A DNA stretch of 64,000 bases, taken from assembly GCF_016464705.1 (NCBI RefSeq), contig NZ_JAEHOB010000008.1, positions 186,001 through 250,000 on the forward strand, written 5' to 3'. Shown here in pieces: positions 17,200-25,637 of this stretch (its first letter is position 1; every line of letters starts with the position of its first letter). A program made the position numbers and the translations under genes. The DNA comes from Qaidamihabitans albus (GTDB lineage Bacteria; Actinomycetota; Actinomycetes; Mycobacteriales; Pseudonocardiaceae). The notes below the pieces were generated by a model. That model saw nothing but the letters and a program-made list of their open reading frames with translations, had not been told where the DNA came from and did not search any database.

Positions 17200-17655
17200 T
17201 CAGGCTCCGGTGACGGTGATGCGGCGTGGTTTGGCCGCGTCGCTCTTGGGCGCGCGCACGGTCAGGATCCCGTCCGCGAGCGTCGCGTCGATCCTGTCGG
17301 CGTCGACGTCGTGCGGCAGCGTCACGCTGTAGTGGAACTGCCCGGTGCGGCGGGTGCGGTGCCGGAACCAGCCCTGGCGCTCCTTCTCCTTGCGCTCACC
17401 GTTGATCGTCAGCTCCCGGCCGGTCAGGTCGACCGTGACGTCCTCGCGCTTGACGCCGGGCAGCTCGACGTCGACCAGGTACGCGCCGTCCGTCTCGGCG
17501 ATGTCGGCCAGCGGCGACCAGGCTCGCCGGCCTTCCTCGACGGTGCCGGTCATCGAGTCCATCCACTGGCCCAGTCGGCTGTAGAGGTCCTCGAACTCAC
17601 GCAACGGGTCCCAGCGACCCACGGAACCGGAGGACCGGACAGCGGGCAGCGCCAT
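17200..17655 (-). CDS. Hsp20/alpha-crystallin small heat-shock protein
   Basis: A 151-aa Hsp20: N-terminal arm WDPLREFEDLYSRLGQWMDS, alpha-crystallin domain from DIAETDGAYLVDVELPGVKR through LPHDVDADRIDATLADGILT, ending VRAPKS. It acts as an ATP-independent holdase for unfolding proteins. ATG 17655 is 6 nt downstream of GGAGGTGA. About 107 nt upstream is CTTGAGC-N7-ACTCAGG, close to the HspR-associated inverted repeat (HAIR), predicting HspR control. Confidence 0.94.
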   Translation of the reverse strand: MALPAVRSSGSVGRWDPLREFEDLYSRLGQWMDSMTGTVEEGRRAWSPLADIAETDGAYLVDVELPGVKREDVTVDLTGRELTINGERKEKERQGWFRHRTRRTGQFHYSVTLPHDVDADRIDATLADGILTVRAPKSDAAKPRRITVTGA

Positions 17656-17761
17656 AACGATCACCTCCGCGGTATCGGTGCGATGTCACGGTTTCCGACG
17701 ACCCGCCTCTTCGCGGGTCCTCATCCGTCACAACGTGGTTGAGCACGAACATGTTCCCAAA

Positions 17762-17782
17762 CTTGAGCCTGAGTGACTCAGG
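17762..17782. promoter_or_regulatory. HAIR-like element (HspR operator) upstream of hsp20
   Basis: CTTGAGC-N7-ACTCAGG matches the HAIR consensus CTTGAGT-N7-ACTCAAG at 12 of 14 positions with exact N7 spacing. It lies between the hsp20 start and the stop of the upstream ABC permease gene on the same strand. Confidence 0.75.
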
Positions 17783-17783
17783 T

Positions 17784-18527
17784 TCACTCCCAGCGGAAGA
17801 ACCGGGCGGCCACCGCGGTCGCGGCACCGAGCACGCCGAGCAGCACGACGAGCGGTACCCAGTTCTCGGCCCACGGCTGGCCCGCCCACAGGCCCCGGAG
17901 CAGTTCCACGAGCTGGGTCAGCGGCGAGAACTGCGCGACCTGCCGCACGCCCTCCGGCAGCACCGCCGTGGGGACGGCGGCCCCCGAGAGAATGATCAGC
18001 GGGTACACGAGCACGTTGCCGAACGCCTGTGCCGTGCCCTGGGACGGCATGACAGCGGCGAGGGCGTAGCCGACCGCGAGGAAGGCGAGCACCCCGAGGA
18101 CGGCCGCGAGCAGCACGCTCGCCAGGTCTCCTGCCGGCCGCGCACCGAAGACGAGCATCCCGAGCGCGAACATCGCCGCGATGCTGAGCAGGGAGATCGC
18201 GAAGCGCACCAGCACGTCGGCCGCGATGTAGCCGACCGGCCGCAGCGGTGTGGCGCGGAAGCGGCGCAGCGCCCCGCTCTCCCGCTGGCTGACGATGTCG
18301 ATCGGCACGAGGACGAAGCTCACGATCGCGAGCACGATGGCGGGGAAGCTCGCCAGGTTGGCGTCGATGTAGCCGCGGTCGCCGAACTCCGCCTGCGGCT
18401 CGTTGCCGAAGACGAGGCCCATGAGCAGCGCGAACAGGGGGGCGAAAGCGACCATGAAGAAGGCGGCGGCGGGTTCGCGCAGGGTCCTTCTGGCCTGGAC
18501 AGCGACGAGCTTGCCGACGGCCGTCAT
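17784..18527 (-). CDS. ABC-2 type exporter permease
   Basis: A 247-aa permease with six membrane helices typical of ABC-2 exporters (DrrB-like): VAVQARRTLREPAAAFFMV at the N-terminus, a cytoplasmic loop with QRESGALRRFRATPLRP, and PLIILSGAAVPTAVLP near the C-terminus. Its ATG overlaps the ATPase stop by 4 nt, so the two make one transporter, probably exporting a drug or lipid. The LuxR-type two-component system upstream on the same strand is the likely regulator. Confidence 0.9.
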   Translation of the reverse strand: MTAVGKLVAVQARRTLREPAAAFFMVAFAPLFALLMGLVFGNEPQAEFGDRGYIDANLASFPAIVLAIVSFVLVPIDIVSQRESGALRRFRATPLRPVGYIAADVLVRFAISLLSIAAMFALGMLVFGARPAGDLASVLLAAVLGVLAFLAVGYALAAVMPSQGTAQAFGNVLVYPLIILSGAAVPTAVLPEGVRQVAQFSPLTQLVELLRGLWAGQPWAENWVPLVVLLGVLGAATAVAARFFRWE

Positions 18528-19450
18528 CCGGCTTCCCCTTCCCGCAGCTCGCGGCCGGTGAGCGCGAGGAACACGTCCTCGAGAGTGGGCTGCCGGGTGC
18601 GGAGGTCCTGTGCCCACAGGCCGTCCTCGGCGAGCACGCTCAGGGCCCCGTGCGGGAAGCGGGCGCCGTTGCCGTGAATGACGACCCTTCCGTCGACCTG
18701 CTCCACCTTGGTGACCCCGTCCACTGCCTTCAGCCGCTCGGCGGGAACGGCCCCGTCGAGGGTGAAGCTCATGCTGTTCTCCGCGCCGAGCGACGCGATG
18801 AGTCCCGGCACGGTGTCGAGCGCGACGATCCTGCCGTGGTCCACGAGCGCGACGCGGTCGCAGAGCCGTTCCGCCTCCTCCATGAAATGCGTGGTGAGGA
18901 AGACGGTCGTGCCACCGTCACGGATGTCGCGGATCACGTCCCAGATGGCCAGCCGCGCCTGTGGGTCGAGGCCGGTGGTGAGTTCGTCGAGGAACACCAG
19001 CTCCGGGGCGTTGACGAGTGCGAGCGCGATGAAGACGCGCTGACGCTCACCACCGGAGAGTCTCTCGACGTAGGACCGGGCCTTACCCTCCAGGCCGAGG
19101 CGGGCCAGCAGCGAGCGCCAGTCGGTGGACCGCCGGTAGAACGCGGCGAACAGGTCCAGGGCTTCGCCGACCCTGATGCGCTGGGGCAGGGCGGCGGACT
19201 GGAGCTGGATGCCGGTGCGTTCGCGGATCGCGCGGGTGTGCCGCTCGGGGTCCATCCCGAACACCTCGACCGTGCCGCCGTCGCGCTCCCGGAGGCCCTC
19301 GACGCACTCGATGAGGGTGGTTTTGCCTGCGCCGTTGGGGCCGATCATGCCGAAGATCTCGCCCTCGTGGACCTCGAAGGAGACCCCGTCGACGGCGCGT
19401 ACGTCGCCGTAGCGCTTGCTGACGTTCGCACAGCTGATCGCCGTTGTCAT
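18524..19450 (-). CDS. ABC-2 exporter ATP-binding protein (DrrA-like)
   Basis: A 308-aa ATPase: Walker A GPNGAGKT, Q-loop region, signature LSGGERQRV, Walker B LVFLDELTTGLDP and switch His in LTTHFMEEAERL. The C-terminal ~90 residues (ENSMSFTLDGAVPAERLKAV, then TRQPTLEDVFLALTGREL) are the DrrA-type extension. ATG 19450 starts MTTAISCANVSKRYG. It is coupled to the permease and supplies energy for export. The two-component pair encoded just upstream probably controls it. Confidence 0.93.
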   Translation of the reverse strand: MTTAISCANVSKRYGDVRAVDGVSFEVHEGEIFGMIGPNGAGKTTLIECVEGLRERDGGTVEVFGMDPERHTRAIRERTGIQLQSAALPQRIRVGEALDLFAAFYRRSTDWRSLLARLGLEGKARSYVERLSGGERQRVFIALALVNAPELVFLDELTTGLDPQARLAIWDVIRDIRDGGTTVFLTTHFMEEAERLCDRVALVDHGRIVALDTVPGLIASLGAENSMSFTLDGAVPAERLKAVDGVTKVEQVDGRVVIHGNGARFPHGALSVLAEDGLWAQDLRTRQPTLEDVFLALTGRELREGEAG

Positions 19451-19554
19451 CGGCCGGCTCCCGGTTGATCGTTCACGGTGCAGATGCTGGCCGTGCCGGG
19501 GTACGCCTGGCATCGGCGGGAGTGCGCATGCGCGCTACGCGGCTCGGCGTAGTG

Positions 19555-20208
19555 CTATCTCGTCAGCCCGGACCGGACCGCGAAGACGACCAGCTGTGCC
19601 CGGTCCCGTGCCTCCAGCTTCAGCATGGCCCGGCCGACGTGGGTTCGCACGGTGGCCGGGCTGAGGAACAACCGGTCGGCGATCTCGGTGTTGGACATTC
19701 CCTCGGCGACCAGCCCGGCGACCTCTGCCTCGCGCTCGGTGAGGGTGCGGATCCCCGGGTGCGGGTCGGCCCGGTGCCGCGGTGCCGTGGCGAACTCGGC
19801 GATCACCCGGCGGGTGACCGAAGGGGACAGCAGGGACTCGCCCTCCGCGACCACGCGCACGGCGTGCAGCAGCTCGGCCGTCTCACCGTCCTTGACGAGG
19901 AAGCCGGAGGCGCCGGCGGCGAGCGAGTCGAAGACGTACTCGTCGAGCTCGAACGTCGTGAGCATCACCACCCGCGTACCGGTCAGCCGGGGGTCGGCGA
20001 CGATCTCGCGCAGCGCGTCGATGCCGTCGCGGACGGGCATCCGGATGTCCATCAGCACCACGTCAGGGTGGTGCGCGCGGGTGAGCTCCAGCGCCTGTTC
20101 CCCGTCGGTGGCCTCGCCGACCAGCAGGATGTCGTCCTCGCCCTCGACCAGTACGCGCACTCCCATGCGGACGAGCGCCTGGTCGTCCGCGACCAGCAAC
20201 CTGATCAC
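19555..20208 (-). CDS. NarL/LuxR-type response regulator
   Basis: A 217-aa regulator: receiver domain with acidic pocket (DDQ), phospho-acceptor Asp in DVVLMDIRMPVRDG, Thr/Lys switch residues in LTTF and FLVKDG, then a LuxR helix-turn-helix from TLTEREAEVAGLVAEGMSN to LFLSPATVRTHVGRAMLK. Its ATG overlaps the kinase stop by 4 nt. The ABC-2 exporter 100 nt downstream is the probable target. Confidence 0.94.
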   Translation of the reverse strand: MIRLLVADDQALVRMGVRVLVEGEDDILLVGEATDGEQALELTRAHHPDVVLMDIRMPVRDGIDALREIVADPRLTGTRVVMLTTFELDEYVFDSLAAGASGFLVKDGETAELLHAVRVVAEGESLLSPSVTRRVIAEFATAPRHRADPHPGIRTLTEREAEVAGLVAEGMSNTEIADRLFLSPATVRTHVGRAMLKLEARDRAQLVVFAVRSGLTR

Positions 20209-21389
20209 GGTCGCCCCGCCACCGGCAGCCGGGCGCGAACGGCGAACCCGCCGGTGGGGCCGGGCCCGGCCTCCAGCGTGCCGCCGACGGCCGCCGCCCG
20301 CCCCCGCATCCCGGCGATGCCCTGGCCGTCACCGGTGCCGTTGCTGCTGCTGCCGTTGTCGCGGCCCTGGCCGGTGTCGACGACCTCGACGGTCAACGCG
20401 TCCGGGGCGTGCCCGATCCGGACGGTCGCGGTGGCCGGCCCGGCGTGGCGCAGCGCGTTGGTGAGCGCCTCCTGCACGATCCGGTACGCCGTCAGCTCGA
20501 CGCCGACCGGCAGCCGGCCGGGCTCGCCGACGCGTTCGAGCTGGACCGGCAGCCCGGCCTCGGCGGTCCGGTTCACCAGGACTCCTAGCTGGTCCAGGCC
20601 GGGTGCGGGCGCCCGCTCGTCGTCGGGGGAGCGGAACACCGCGAGCGTGGATCGGAGCTCGTCGAGCGCGTCCCCGCTGCTCGCCTTGATCGTCATCAGG
20701 ATCTCCCTGGCCCGCTCGGGCGACCGATCCAGCACGTGCATCGCCACCCCGGCCTGCATGCTGATCGCCGCGAGCCCGTGGCCCACGATGTCATGCACGT
20801 CGTGCGCGGTGCGCAGGCGCTCCTGGTAGTCGCGTTCCCGGCGCGCTTCGGCCTGCGCCGCCCGCGCCGACTCCCGCTCCATCCGGATGATGGTGCCCAT
20901 CGCCCAGGGAGCCAGTCCGAAGACCACCATCCACTCCGCCACCGGCCCCGACTCCGCCCACCACCGCGGCGAGTCGGCGAGGTCGGCGGCCGTCAGCACG
21001 ACGGCACTCGCCGCGCATACGGGCAGCGACCGCCGGATGCCGTGCCCGGCCGCGACCGCGTAGATGGCCACCGGAACGGCCAGGAAGATCGGACCGTCCG
21101 GGTAGCCGAGCGCGAGGTGGGCGGCCGAGGCCGTCGTCGCCGTTCCCAGCGCGACGAGCGGGAGCAGGCGCCGGATGGGCAGGGCGGCGATCGCGAGCCC
21201 GATCAGTGTGAACGCGATCGCACCGGCCGGGCCGCCCGCCCTGTCCGGGGATCCGTAGTGGGGGCCGACCATGACCGCCCCCAGCGGAACGGCCAGAGCC
21301 ACGTCGACCAGGAGTGTCCGGGTGCGCGGGCGGATCGCGGTCACCACGCGGTGATGGTAGCTCGCGTGCGTGCCCGCGGACGTCGTCAT
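20205..21389 (-). CDS. Sensor histidine kinase, NarL-partner type (HisKA_3)
   Basis: A 394-aa kinase with five or six N-terminal membrane helices (about residues 25-165) and no large external sensor, suggesting membrane sensing. The dimerisation domain carries AHDVHDIVGHGLAAISMQAG (phospho-acceptor His in the HD-x4-H region), followed by an ATPase domain with NALRHAG and the glycine box GQGIAGMRGRA; a Ser/Asn/Gly insert (GRDNGSSSNGTGDG) lengthens the lid. No ribosome site precedes ATG 21389, and a GTG at about 21344 is an alternative start. Confidence 0.92.
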   Translation of the reverse strand: MTTSAGTHASYHHRVVTAIRPRTRTLLVDVALAVPLGAVMVGPHYGSPDRAGGPAGAIAFTLIGLAIAALPIRRLLPLVALGTATTASAAHLALGYPDGPIFLAVPVAIYAVAAGHGIRRSLPVCAASAVVLTAADLADSPRWWAESGPVAEWMVVFGLAPWAMGTIIRMERESARAAQAEARRERDYQERLRTAHDVHDIVGHGLAAISMQAGVAMHVLDRSPERAREILMTIKASSGDALDELRSTLAVFRSPDDERAPAPGLDQLGVLVNRTAEAGLPVQLERVGEPGRLPVGVELTAYRIVQEALTNALRHAGPATATVRIGHAPDALTVEVVDTGQGRDNGSSSNGTGDGQGIAGMRGRAAAVGGTLEAGPGPTGGFAVRARLPVAGRP

Positions 21390-21451
21390 CTGCGCGTAGC
21401 GGGTCTACATCAGCAACCGTATGTGGTGGCAGTCTCGTGGGCCGGCCCGGT

Positions 21452-22489
21452 TCACCGCCCGGCCGAGCGGTCCGGATCGGATTCGTCGGCGCGCCGTCCG
21501 GCCTTGCCGGGGTGTGCCCGCAGGGAGCCGGGGTGAGCCTTCGCCGTGGGGTCACGCCGGGTCTTGATCAGGCTCGCGACCGTGACGACGGCGAGTATGG
21601 CGGCGACCACCACGAGGCTGACCGGGGTGGAGATCTCCGGGACGCTCTCGTCGATGTCGACGTGGGCCCAGTGCAGCAGGAGTTTGACACCGATGAACGC
21701 CAGGATCAGGGCGAGCCCGGTGGACAGGTAGACCAGCCGGTCGAGCAGTCCCTTCACCAGGAAGAACAGTGCTCGCAGGCCGAGCAGGGCGAACGCGTTC
21801 GCGGTGAAGACGATGTAGGGCTCCTCGGTGATGCCGAAGACCGCGGGGATCGAGTCCAGCGCGAACAGCAGGTCGACGCTGCCGATGGCGATCAGCACGA
21901 TGAACAACGGCGTGACCTGCCTGCGGTTCCCGGCGCGGGCGAAGAGCTTTCCGCCGACGTAGTCGTCGGTGACCGGCAGGAAGCGGCGTGAGGCCTTCAC
22001 CACGACGTTGTCCTCGACGTCCGGCTCCTCGTCGCGATGCCGGAAGAGTTGCACCGCGGTGTAGATCAGCAGCAGTCCGAAGAGCAGGAACATGAACGAG
22101 AACAGCGCCAGCAGGGTGGCGCCGAGCGCGATGAAGATCGCGCGCATCACCAGCGCGAGCGCGATACCGAAGATGAGGACCTTGTGCTGGTGTTCCTGCG
22201 GCACCGCGAAGGTGGTCATGATGATGACGAAGACGAACAGGTTGTCGACCGAGAGGCTCTTCTCGATGAGGTAGCCGGCGAAGTACTCGGTGCCGAAGTC
22301 ACCGCCGTGCTGGAGAGTGAACCACACACCGAAACCGATGGCCACGAGGATGTAGAACACCGACCAGGCGGTCGCCTCGCCGAAGCCGACCCGGTGCGGG
22401 CGTGCCGCCGCCAGGAGCAGGTCCACCGCAAGCAGGGCGATGATCAGGCCGATCGTGACGGCCCACGTGATCGCGCCGACGTCGAGCAT
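21452..22489 (-). CDS. TerC/Alx-family integral membrane protein
   Basis: A 345-aa TerC protein with seven to nine helices and the conserved acidic positions GYLIEKSLSVDNLFVFV and IGSVDLLFALDSIPAVFG that line the putative metal path; the tail is charged and cytosolic. Members export Mn(II) or load metals into secreted enzymes; which applies here is not visible. ATG 22489 (MLDVGAITW) has GGAAGGG next to it and begins at the first helix. Confidence 0.93.
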   Translation of the reverse strand: MLDVGAITWAVTIGLIIALLAVDLLLAAARPHRVGFGEATAWSVFYILVAIGFGVWFTLQHGGDFGTEYFAGYLIEKSLSVDNLFVFVIIMTTFAVPQEHQHKVLIFGIALALVMRAIFIALGATLLALFSFMFLLFGLLLIYTAVQLFRHRDEEPDVEDNVVVKASRRFLPVTDDYVGGKLFARAGNRRQVTPLFIVLIAIGSVDLLFALDSIPAVFGITEEPYIVFTANAFALLGLRALFFLVKGLLDRLVYLSTGLALILAFIGVKLLLHWAHVDIDESVPEISTPVSLVVVAAILAVVTVASLIKTRRDPTAKAHPGSLRAHPGKAGRRADESDPDRSAGR

Positions 22490-22619
22490 CCCTTCCGTCC
22501 CTTCGGTTTCGCGCCGCGCGCCGGGCATGGCGCGGCCGCCCAGCCAATCCTGGTGCAGCCGGGGCGGGTTCGCAGCACGTGCGCGGGCGGCCGTACGCGG
22601 CCGGGCTCGCTCGCCGAGC

Positions 22620-23009
22620 TCAGGTATCCGTTCCGGAGTAGGACGGGAGGGCGGCGACGGCCGTGATGGCTTCGGAGAGCCGGGCAGGCCAGCTGCCGAT
22701 GACGGCTTTCCAGGCGTCCCGGAGCGAGACGGCCTCGGCGAGCACGATGATCGGGGCCTGGCCCCAGTGCGTGGCGACGACGTTGCCCAGCCGGTCGGGC
22801 TCGTCGGGCGTCGGTGCGCCGCCGGGAAGGAAGTCGACGGTGAGCGAGACGCCCGCGCCGGTGATGTCGTCCTCCACGCCGGTCATCGCGGCGTGGTAGC
22901 CGCGGAGGCCGTTTCGCTCATTCGGCTCAACGGGAATCGGCTGTCCGGGGTAGGCGGAGTTGTATGCCGGGACCGTGCCGAAGCGCGGTGGTCCTCCGTC
23001 GGCCGTCAT
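22620..23009 (-). CDS. Conserved hypothetical protein (129 aa)
   Basis: Soluble 129-aa protein, no recognised domain. The N-terminal half is Pro/Asn-rich (GTVPAYNSAYPGQPIPVEPN), followed by an alternating strand/helix pattern (ITGAGVSLTVDFLPGG, APIIVLAEAVSLRDAWKAVI). GGAGGA precedes the ATG. It lies alone between TerC and the P450 operon; a 46-bp palindrome separates it from the P450 gene. Confidence 0.6.
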   Translation of the reverse strand: MTADGGPPRFGTVPAYNSAYPGQPIPVEPNERNGLRGYHAAMTGVEDDITGAGVSLTVDFLPGGAPTPDEPDRLGNVVATHWGQAPIIVLAEAVSLRDAWKAVIGSWPARLSEAITAVAALPSYSGTDT

Positions 23010-23082
23010 ATCCGTCCTCCCTGCCGTGCGCACCGATGACGGCGGAATCCTACCGTGACGTAACAGGAGGTTAGGGCCGGGA

Positions 23083-23128
23083 CTCGTGAGTGCGCACACG
23101 AGTTAGAACTCGTGTGCGCACTCACGAG
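23083..23128. repeat. 46-bp dispersed palindrome, copy 2 (perfect)
   Basis: Two 22-nt arms, exactly complementary, around an AG centre (CTCGTGAGTGCGCACACGAG then TTAGAA then the complement). It covers the last codons and stop of the upstream P450 gene, so transcription of the 30.5-23.1 kb operon probably ends here. Confidence 0.95.
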
Positions 23129-24347
23129 CCGGGTGGGCCTCGGTGGCGGCGCGGCGCAGCGTCAGCGGAACGGACACCGCGCCGACCTCCGGCATGCGCG
23201 CGCCCTCGATCTCGCCGGCGAGCTCGAAATGCCGGGTGCGCGTGAGCAGGGTGCGCAGCGCGACGCGGATTCCCAGGCGGGCCAGCGGCATTCCCGCGCA
23301 GCGGTGCCGTCCCCGGCCGAAGGCGAGGTGTTCCCGGATGTTGGACCGCCCCAGCCGGAAGGTGCCGGGCTCGTCGAACACGGTCTCGTCCCGGTTCGCG
23401 GAGGCATAGGACAACGTCACCGGCTCGCCCGGGCGGATGGTGCGGCCGTGCAGGACCTGTTCGTGCGACACGGTTCGCGCGAACCCGCGATACGGGGTGT
23501 AGAGCCGCAGGAACTCCTCGACCGCGTCCGGAAGGAGCGCCGGGTCTGACCTGAGTCGCCGCTGCAACGCGGGGTCGGCGGACAGATGTGCGCAGATGGA
23601 ACCCAGCAGGATCGGCGGCGCGACCATGCCCACCACCAGTGACTGCCGCAGGGCGCCCACGATCTGCTCGCGGTCGAGGGGCGCACCGTCGTGCCGCTCG
23701 GCGAGCAACGAGCTGGCCGGGTCCTGGCCCACCGGCAACGGCTCGCGTTCGCGGGCGGCCACGAGGTCACGGGCGATCCGGTACATGTGCTCGCTGTGCT
23801 CGTTGACCGCCGCGTGATCCTCCTCGCGCCACGCGTTCACCCAGCGGGTCGCGCGGTCGGCGAGGACGGGGGCGATGTCCGGGGCCAGGTTCAGCCATTC
23901 CACCGTCACCCAGGCGGGAAACCGGGCGCCGTACTCCTGCGCCACGTCGCCGCCGCCCCTGGCCAGCATCGGCTCCAGCTCACGCGCCGCGTGAGCGCCG
24001 AGCCTGCCTTCGAGACCGGCGACCCGTTGCCGCTGGAGGGTCCGGTCGAGAGCTCGCCGGTACGGCGTGTGCCTGGGGGCGTCGAAGTTCAGCGGAGGTC
24101 GGCGCAGCCCTCTCGGATCACTCGGTACGACGGCACGTACCGACGAGATGAACGTCTGCGCGTCGCTCGCCGCGGCCCTGACGTCGGCGTAGCGGCTCAG
24201 TGCCCAGTGACCGCCGTAGGCACTGCTGTAGGCGACCGGGCAGCGTTCTCGCAGCCGGGCGTACATGGCGTAGACGTCCTCGGGCGCCTGGCTGCGCGCC
24301 GGGTCGAAGTCGTCTCCGGGCGACGGTCGCGGACCCGGCCCGGTCAC
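23103..24347 (-). CDS. Cytochrome P450 (first of pair, atypical I-helix)
   Basis: A 414-aa bacterial P450. Heme loop FGRGRHRCAG with Cys350 and K-helix EEFLRLY (ExxR) are intact. In the I-helix, where most P450s have A/G-G-x-D/E-T, this protein reads VVGMVAPPILLG (240-244 GMVAP), so the proton-relay acid and Thr are missing. No ferredoxin or reductase gene is adjacent. GTG 24347 follows GGGGAGGTG and overlaps the stop of the second P450 (GTGA). The last seven residues (ECAHEF included) are encoded by the 46-bp palindrome. Substrate unknown; co-transcription with an importer suggests a catabolic role. Confidence 0.92.
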   Translation of the reverse strand: MTGPGPRPSPGDDFDPARSQAPEDVYAMYARLRERCPVAYSSAYGGHWALSRYADVRAAASDAQTFISSVRAVVPSDPRGLRRPPLNFDAPRHTPYRRALDRTLQRQRVAGLEGRLGAHAARELEPMLARGGGDVAQEYGARFPAWVTVEWLNLAPDIAPVLADRATRWVNAWREEDHAAVNEHSEHMYRIARDLVAAREREPLPVGQDPASSLLAERHDGAPLDREQIVGALRQSLVVGMVAPPILLGSICAHLSADPALQRRLRSDPALLPDAVEEFLRLYTPYRGFARTVSHEQVLHGRTIRPGEPVTLSYASANRDETVFDEPGTFRLGRSNIREHLAFGRGRHRCAGMPLARLGIRVALRTLLTRTRHFELAGEIEGARMPEVGAVSVPLTLRRAATEAHPARECAHEF

Positions 24348-25591
24348 GGCACCTCCCCGCCCGTCGCGGCGGCGGGGACGAACCGCATCGGGACCGAGTT
24401 CGTTCCCCACTCCGCCCATTTGGCCATGGTGATCGGCCCGCTGACCTCGAAGTCACTGGTCCGTGCCAGCGCCTCCTCCAGCGTCATCACCATCATCATG
24501 CGAGCCAGCGGCGCACCGGGGCAGCTGTGCACGCCCGCGCCGAACGAGATGTGCTCGTTGAGGTTCGGGCGGTCGAAGACGAACTTCTCGCCGTCCGGGA
24601 AGATCCGCTCGTCCCGGTTGGCCGAGGTATAGACCAGTGCGATGGGTTCTCCCGCCTTGATCAGCCGCCCGCCGAACACGACGTCCTCCCTCGCCGTGCG
24701 CGCCATGCCCCGGTAAGGGCCGTACAGGCGGAGGAACTCCTCCACCGCGGCGGGGATCCGGGCCGGGTCCGCCCGCAACGCCGTGGCCAGCTCCCGGTCC
24801 TCGCTGAGATGGACGAACATGTTGCCGATGAACACGCTCGGCGCGACCATCCCGGTGACGAGAAGCTGCCTCACACAGCCGAGGACCATGTCGGCAGGCA
24901 ACGGCTCGCCGTCGTGTGTCGCGTGTATCAGTGCCGTCGTGAGGTCGTCCTCCGGGGCCATCGGGGAGGAACGGCGTTCGTCGATGACCGCCTGCGCGAT
25001 CTCGTACAACCGCCCGCTGAGCCGCTTCACCGTGGCGTCGTCGACAGCGACGATCGCGGCGACGTAGGACGCGCTGATCTCCTTGATCAGGGCCGCCAGT
25101 TCGCGGGGGAGGTTGAAGAACTCGGCGAAGACCATCGCCGGGAACTTCTGCGCGTAGTCCACCGAGATGTCCCCGGAACCCGCGTCGATGAGCGGGCTGA
25201 GCTGCTCGACGACGAGCTCTCGCACCCGCGGACCCAGCGCACGCATCTTGGTCGGGGTGAAGAACCTGTTGATGACGCGCCGGTACGAGGTGTGCTCCGG
25301 AGGGTCGAGGTGCAACGGTGGCCGCCTGCCGGTGAACGCGAACTTCGGCACCGTGTTCTGCACCGAGGTGGTGAACGTGCCGGAGTCGCGCAGCACCCGG
25401 TCGACGTCCTCGTACCGGAACAACGCCCAGAACCCGCCGTCGAAACCGGTGCTGTGCGCGACCGGGCACCGTTTCCGCATCTCCGCGTACAGTTCGTGCG
25501 CGCTGGTGAACGTCTCGGGAGCCTTGGGGTCGAAGTCGTCGGTCAGGTCCCGCTTCGCGGTCACCCGGTCGTCGGTCAACTCAGGATCCAT
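24344..25591 (-). CDS. Cytochrome P450 (second of pair, atypical I-helix)
   Basis: A 415-aa P450 similar to its downstream partner. Heme loop ISFGAGVHSCPGAPLAR with Cys357 and ExxR in EEFLRLYGPYRG are present. The I-helix is VTGMVAPSVFIG (residues 245-256), again without the acid-Thr pair; shared GMVAP and the following xxFLRLYxPYRG block suggest duplication of one ancestral gene. ATG 25591 with GAGGAG about 9 nt upstream gives the usual N-terminal DDFDPKAPETFTSAHELYAE. It is 46 nt downstream of the binding-protein gene of the same operon. Confidence 0.92.
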   Translation of the reverse strand: MDPELTDDRVTAKRDLTDDFDPKAPETFTSAHELYAEMRKRCPVAHSTGFDGGFWALFRYEDVDRVLRDSGTFTTSVQNTVPKFAFTGRRPPLHLDPPEHTSYRRVINRFFTPTKMRALGPRVRELVVEQLSPLIDAGSGDISVDYAQKFPAMVFAEFFNLPRELAALIKEISASYVAAIVAVDDATVKRLSGRLYEIAQAVIDERRSSPMAPEDDLTTALIHATHDGEPLPADMVLGCVRQLLVTGMVAPSVFIGNMFVHLSEDRELATALRADPARIPAAVEEFLRLYGPYRGMARTAREDVVFGGRLIKAGEPIALVYTSANRDERIFPDGEKFVFDRPNLNEHISFGAGVHSCPGAPLARMMMVMTLEEALARTSDFEVSGPITMAKWAEWGTNSVPMRFVPAAATGGEVP

Positions 25592-25637
25592 CGTCGGCAA
25601 CTCCTCTGCGGCCGTGTCGGGAAGGCGTGCTCGGCGC

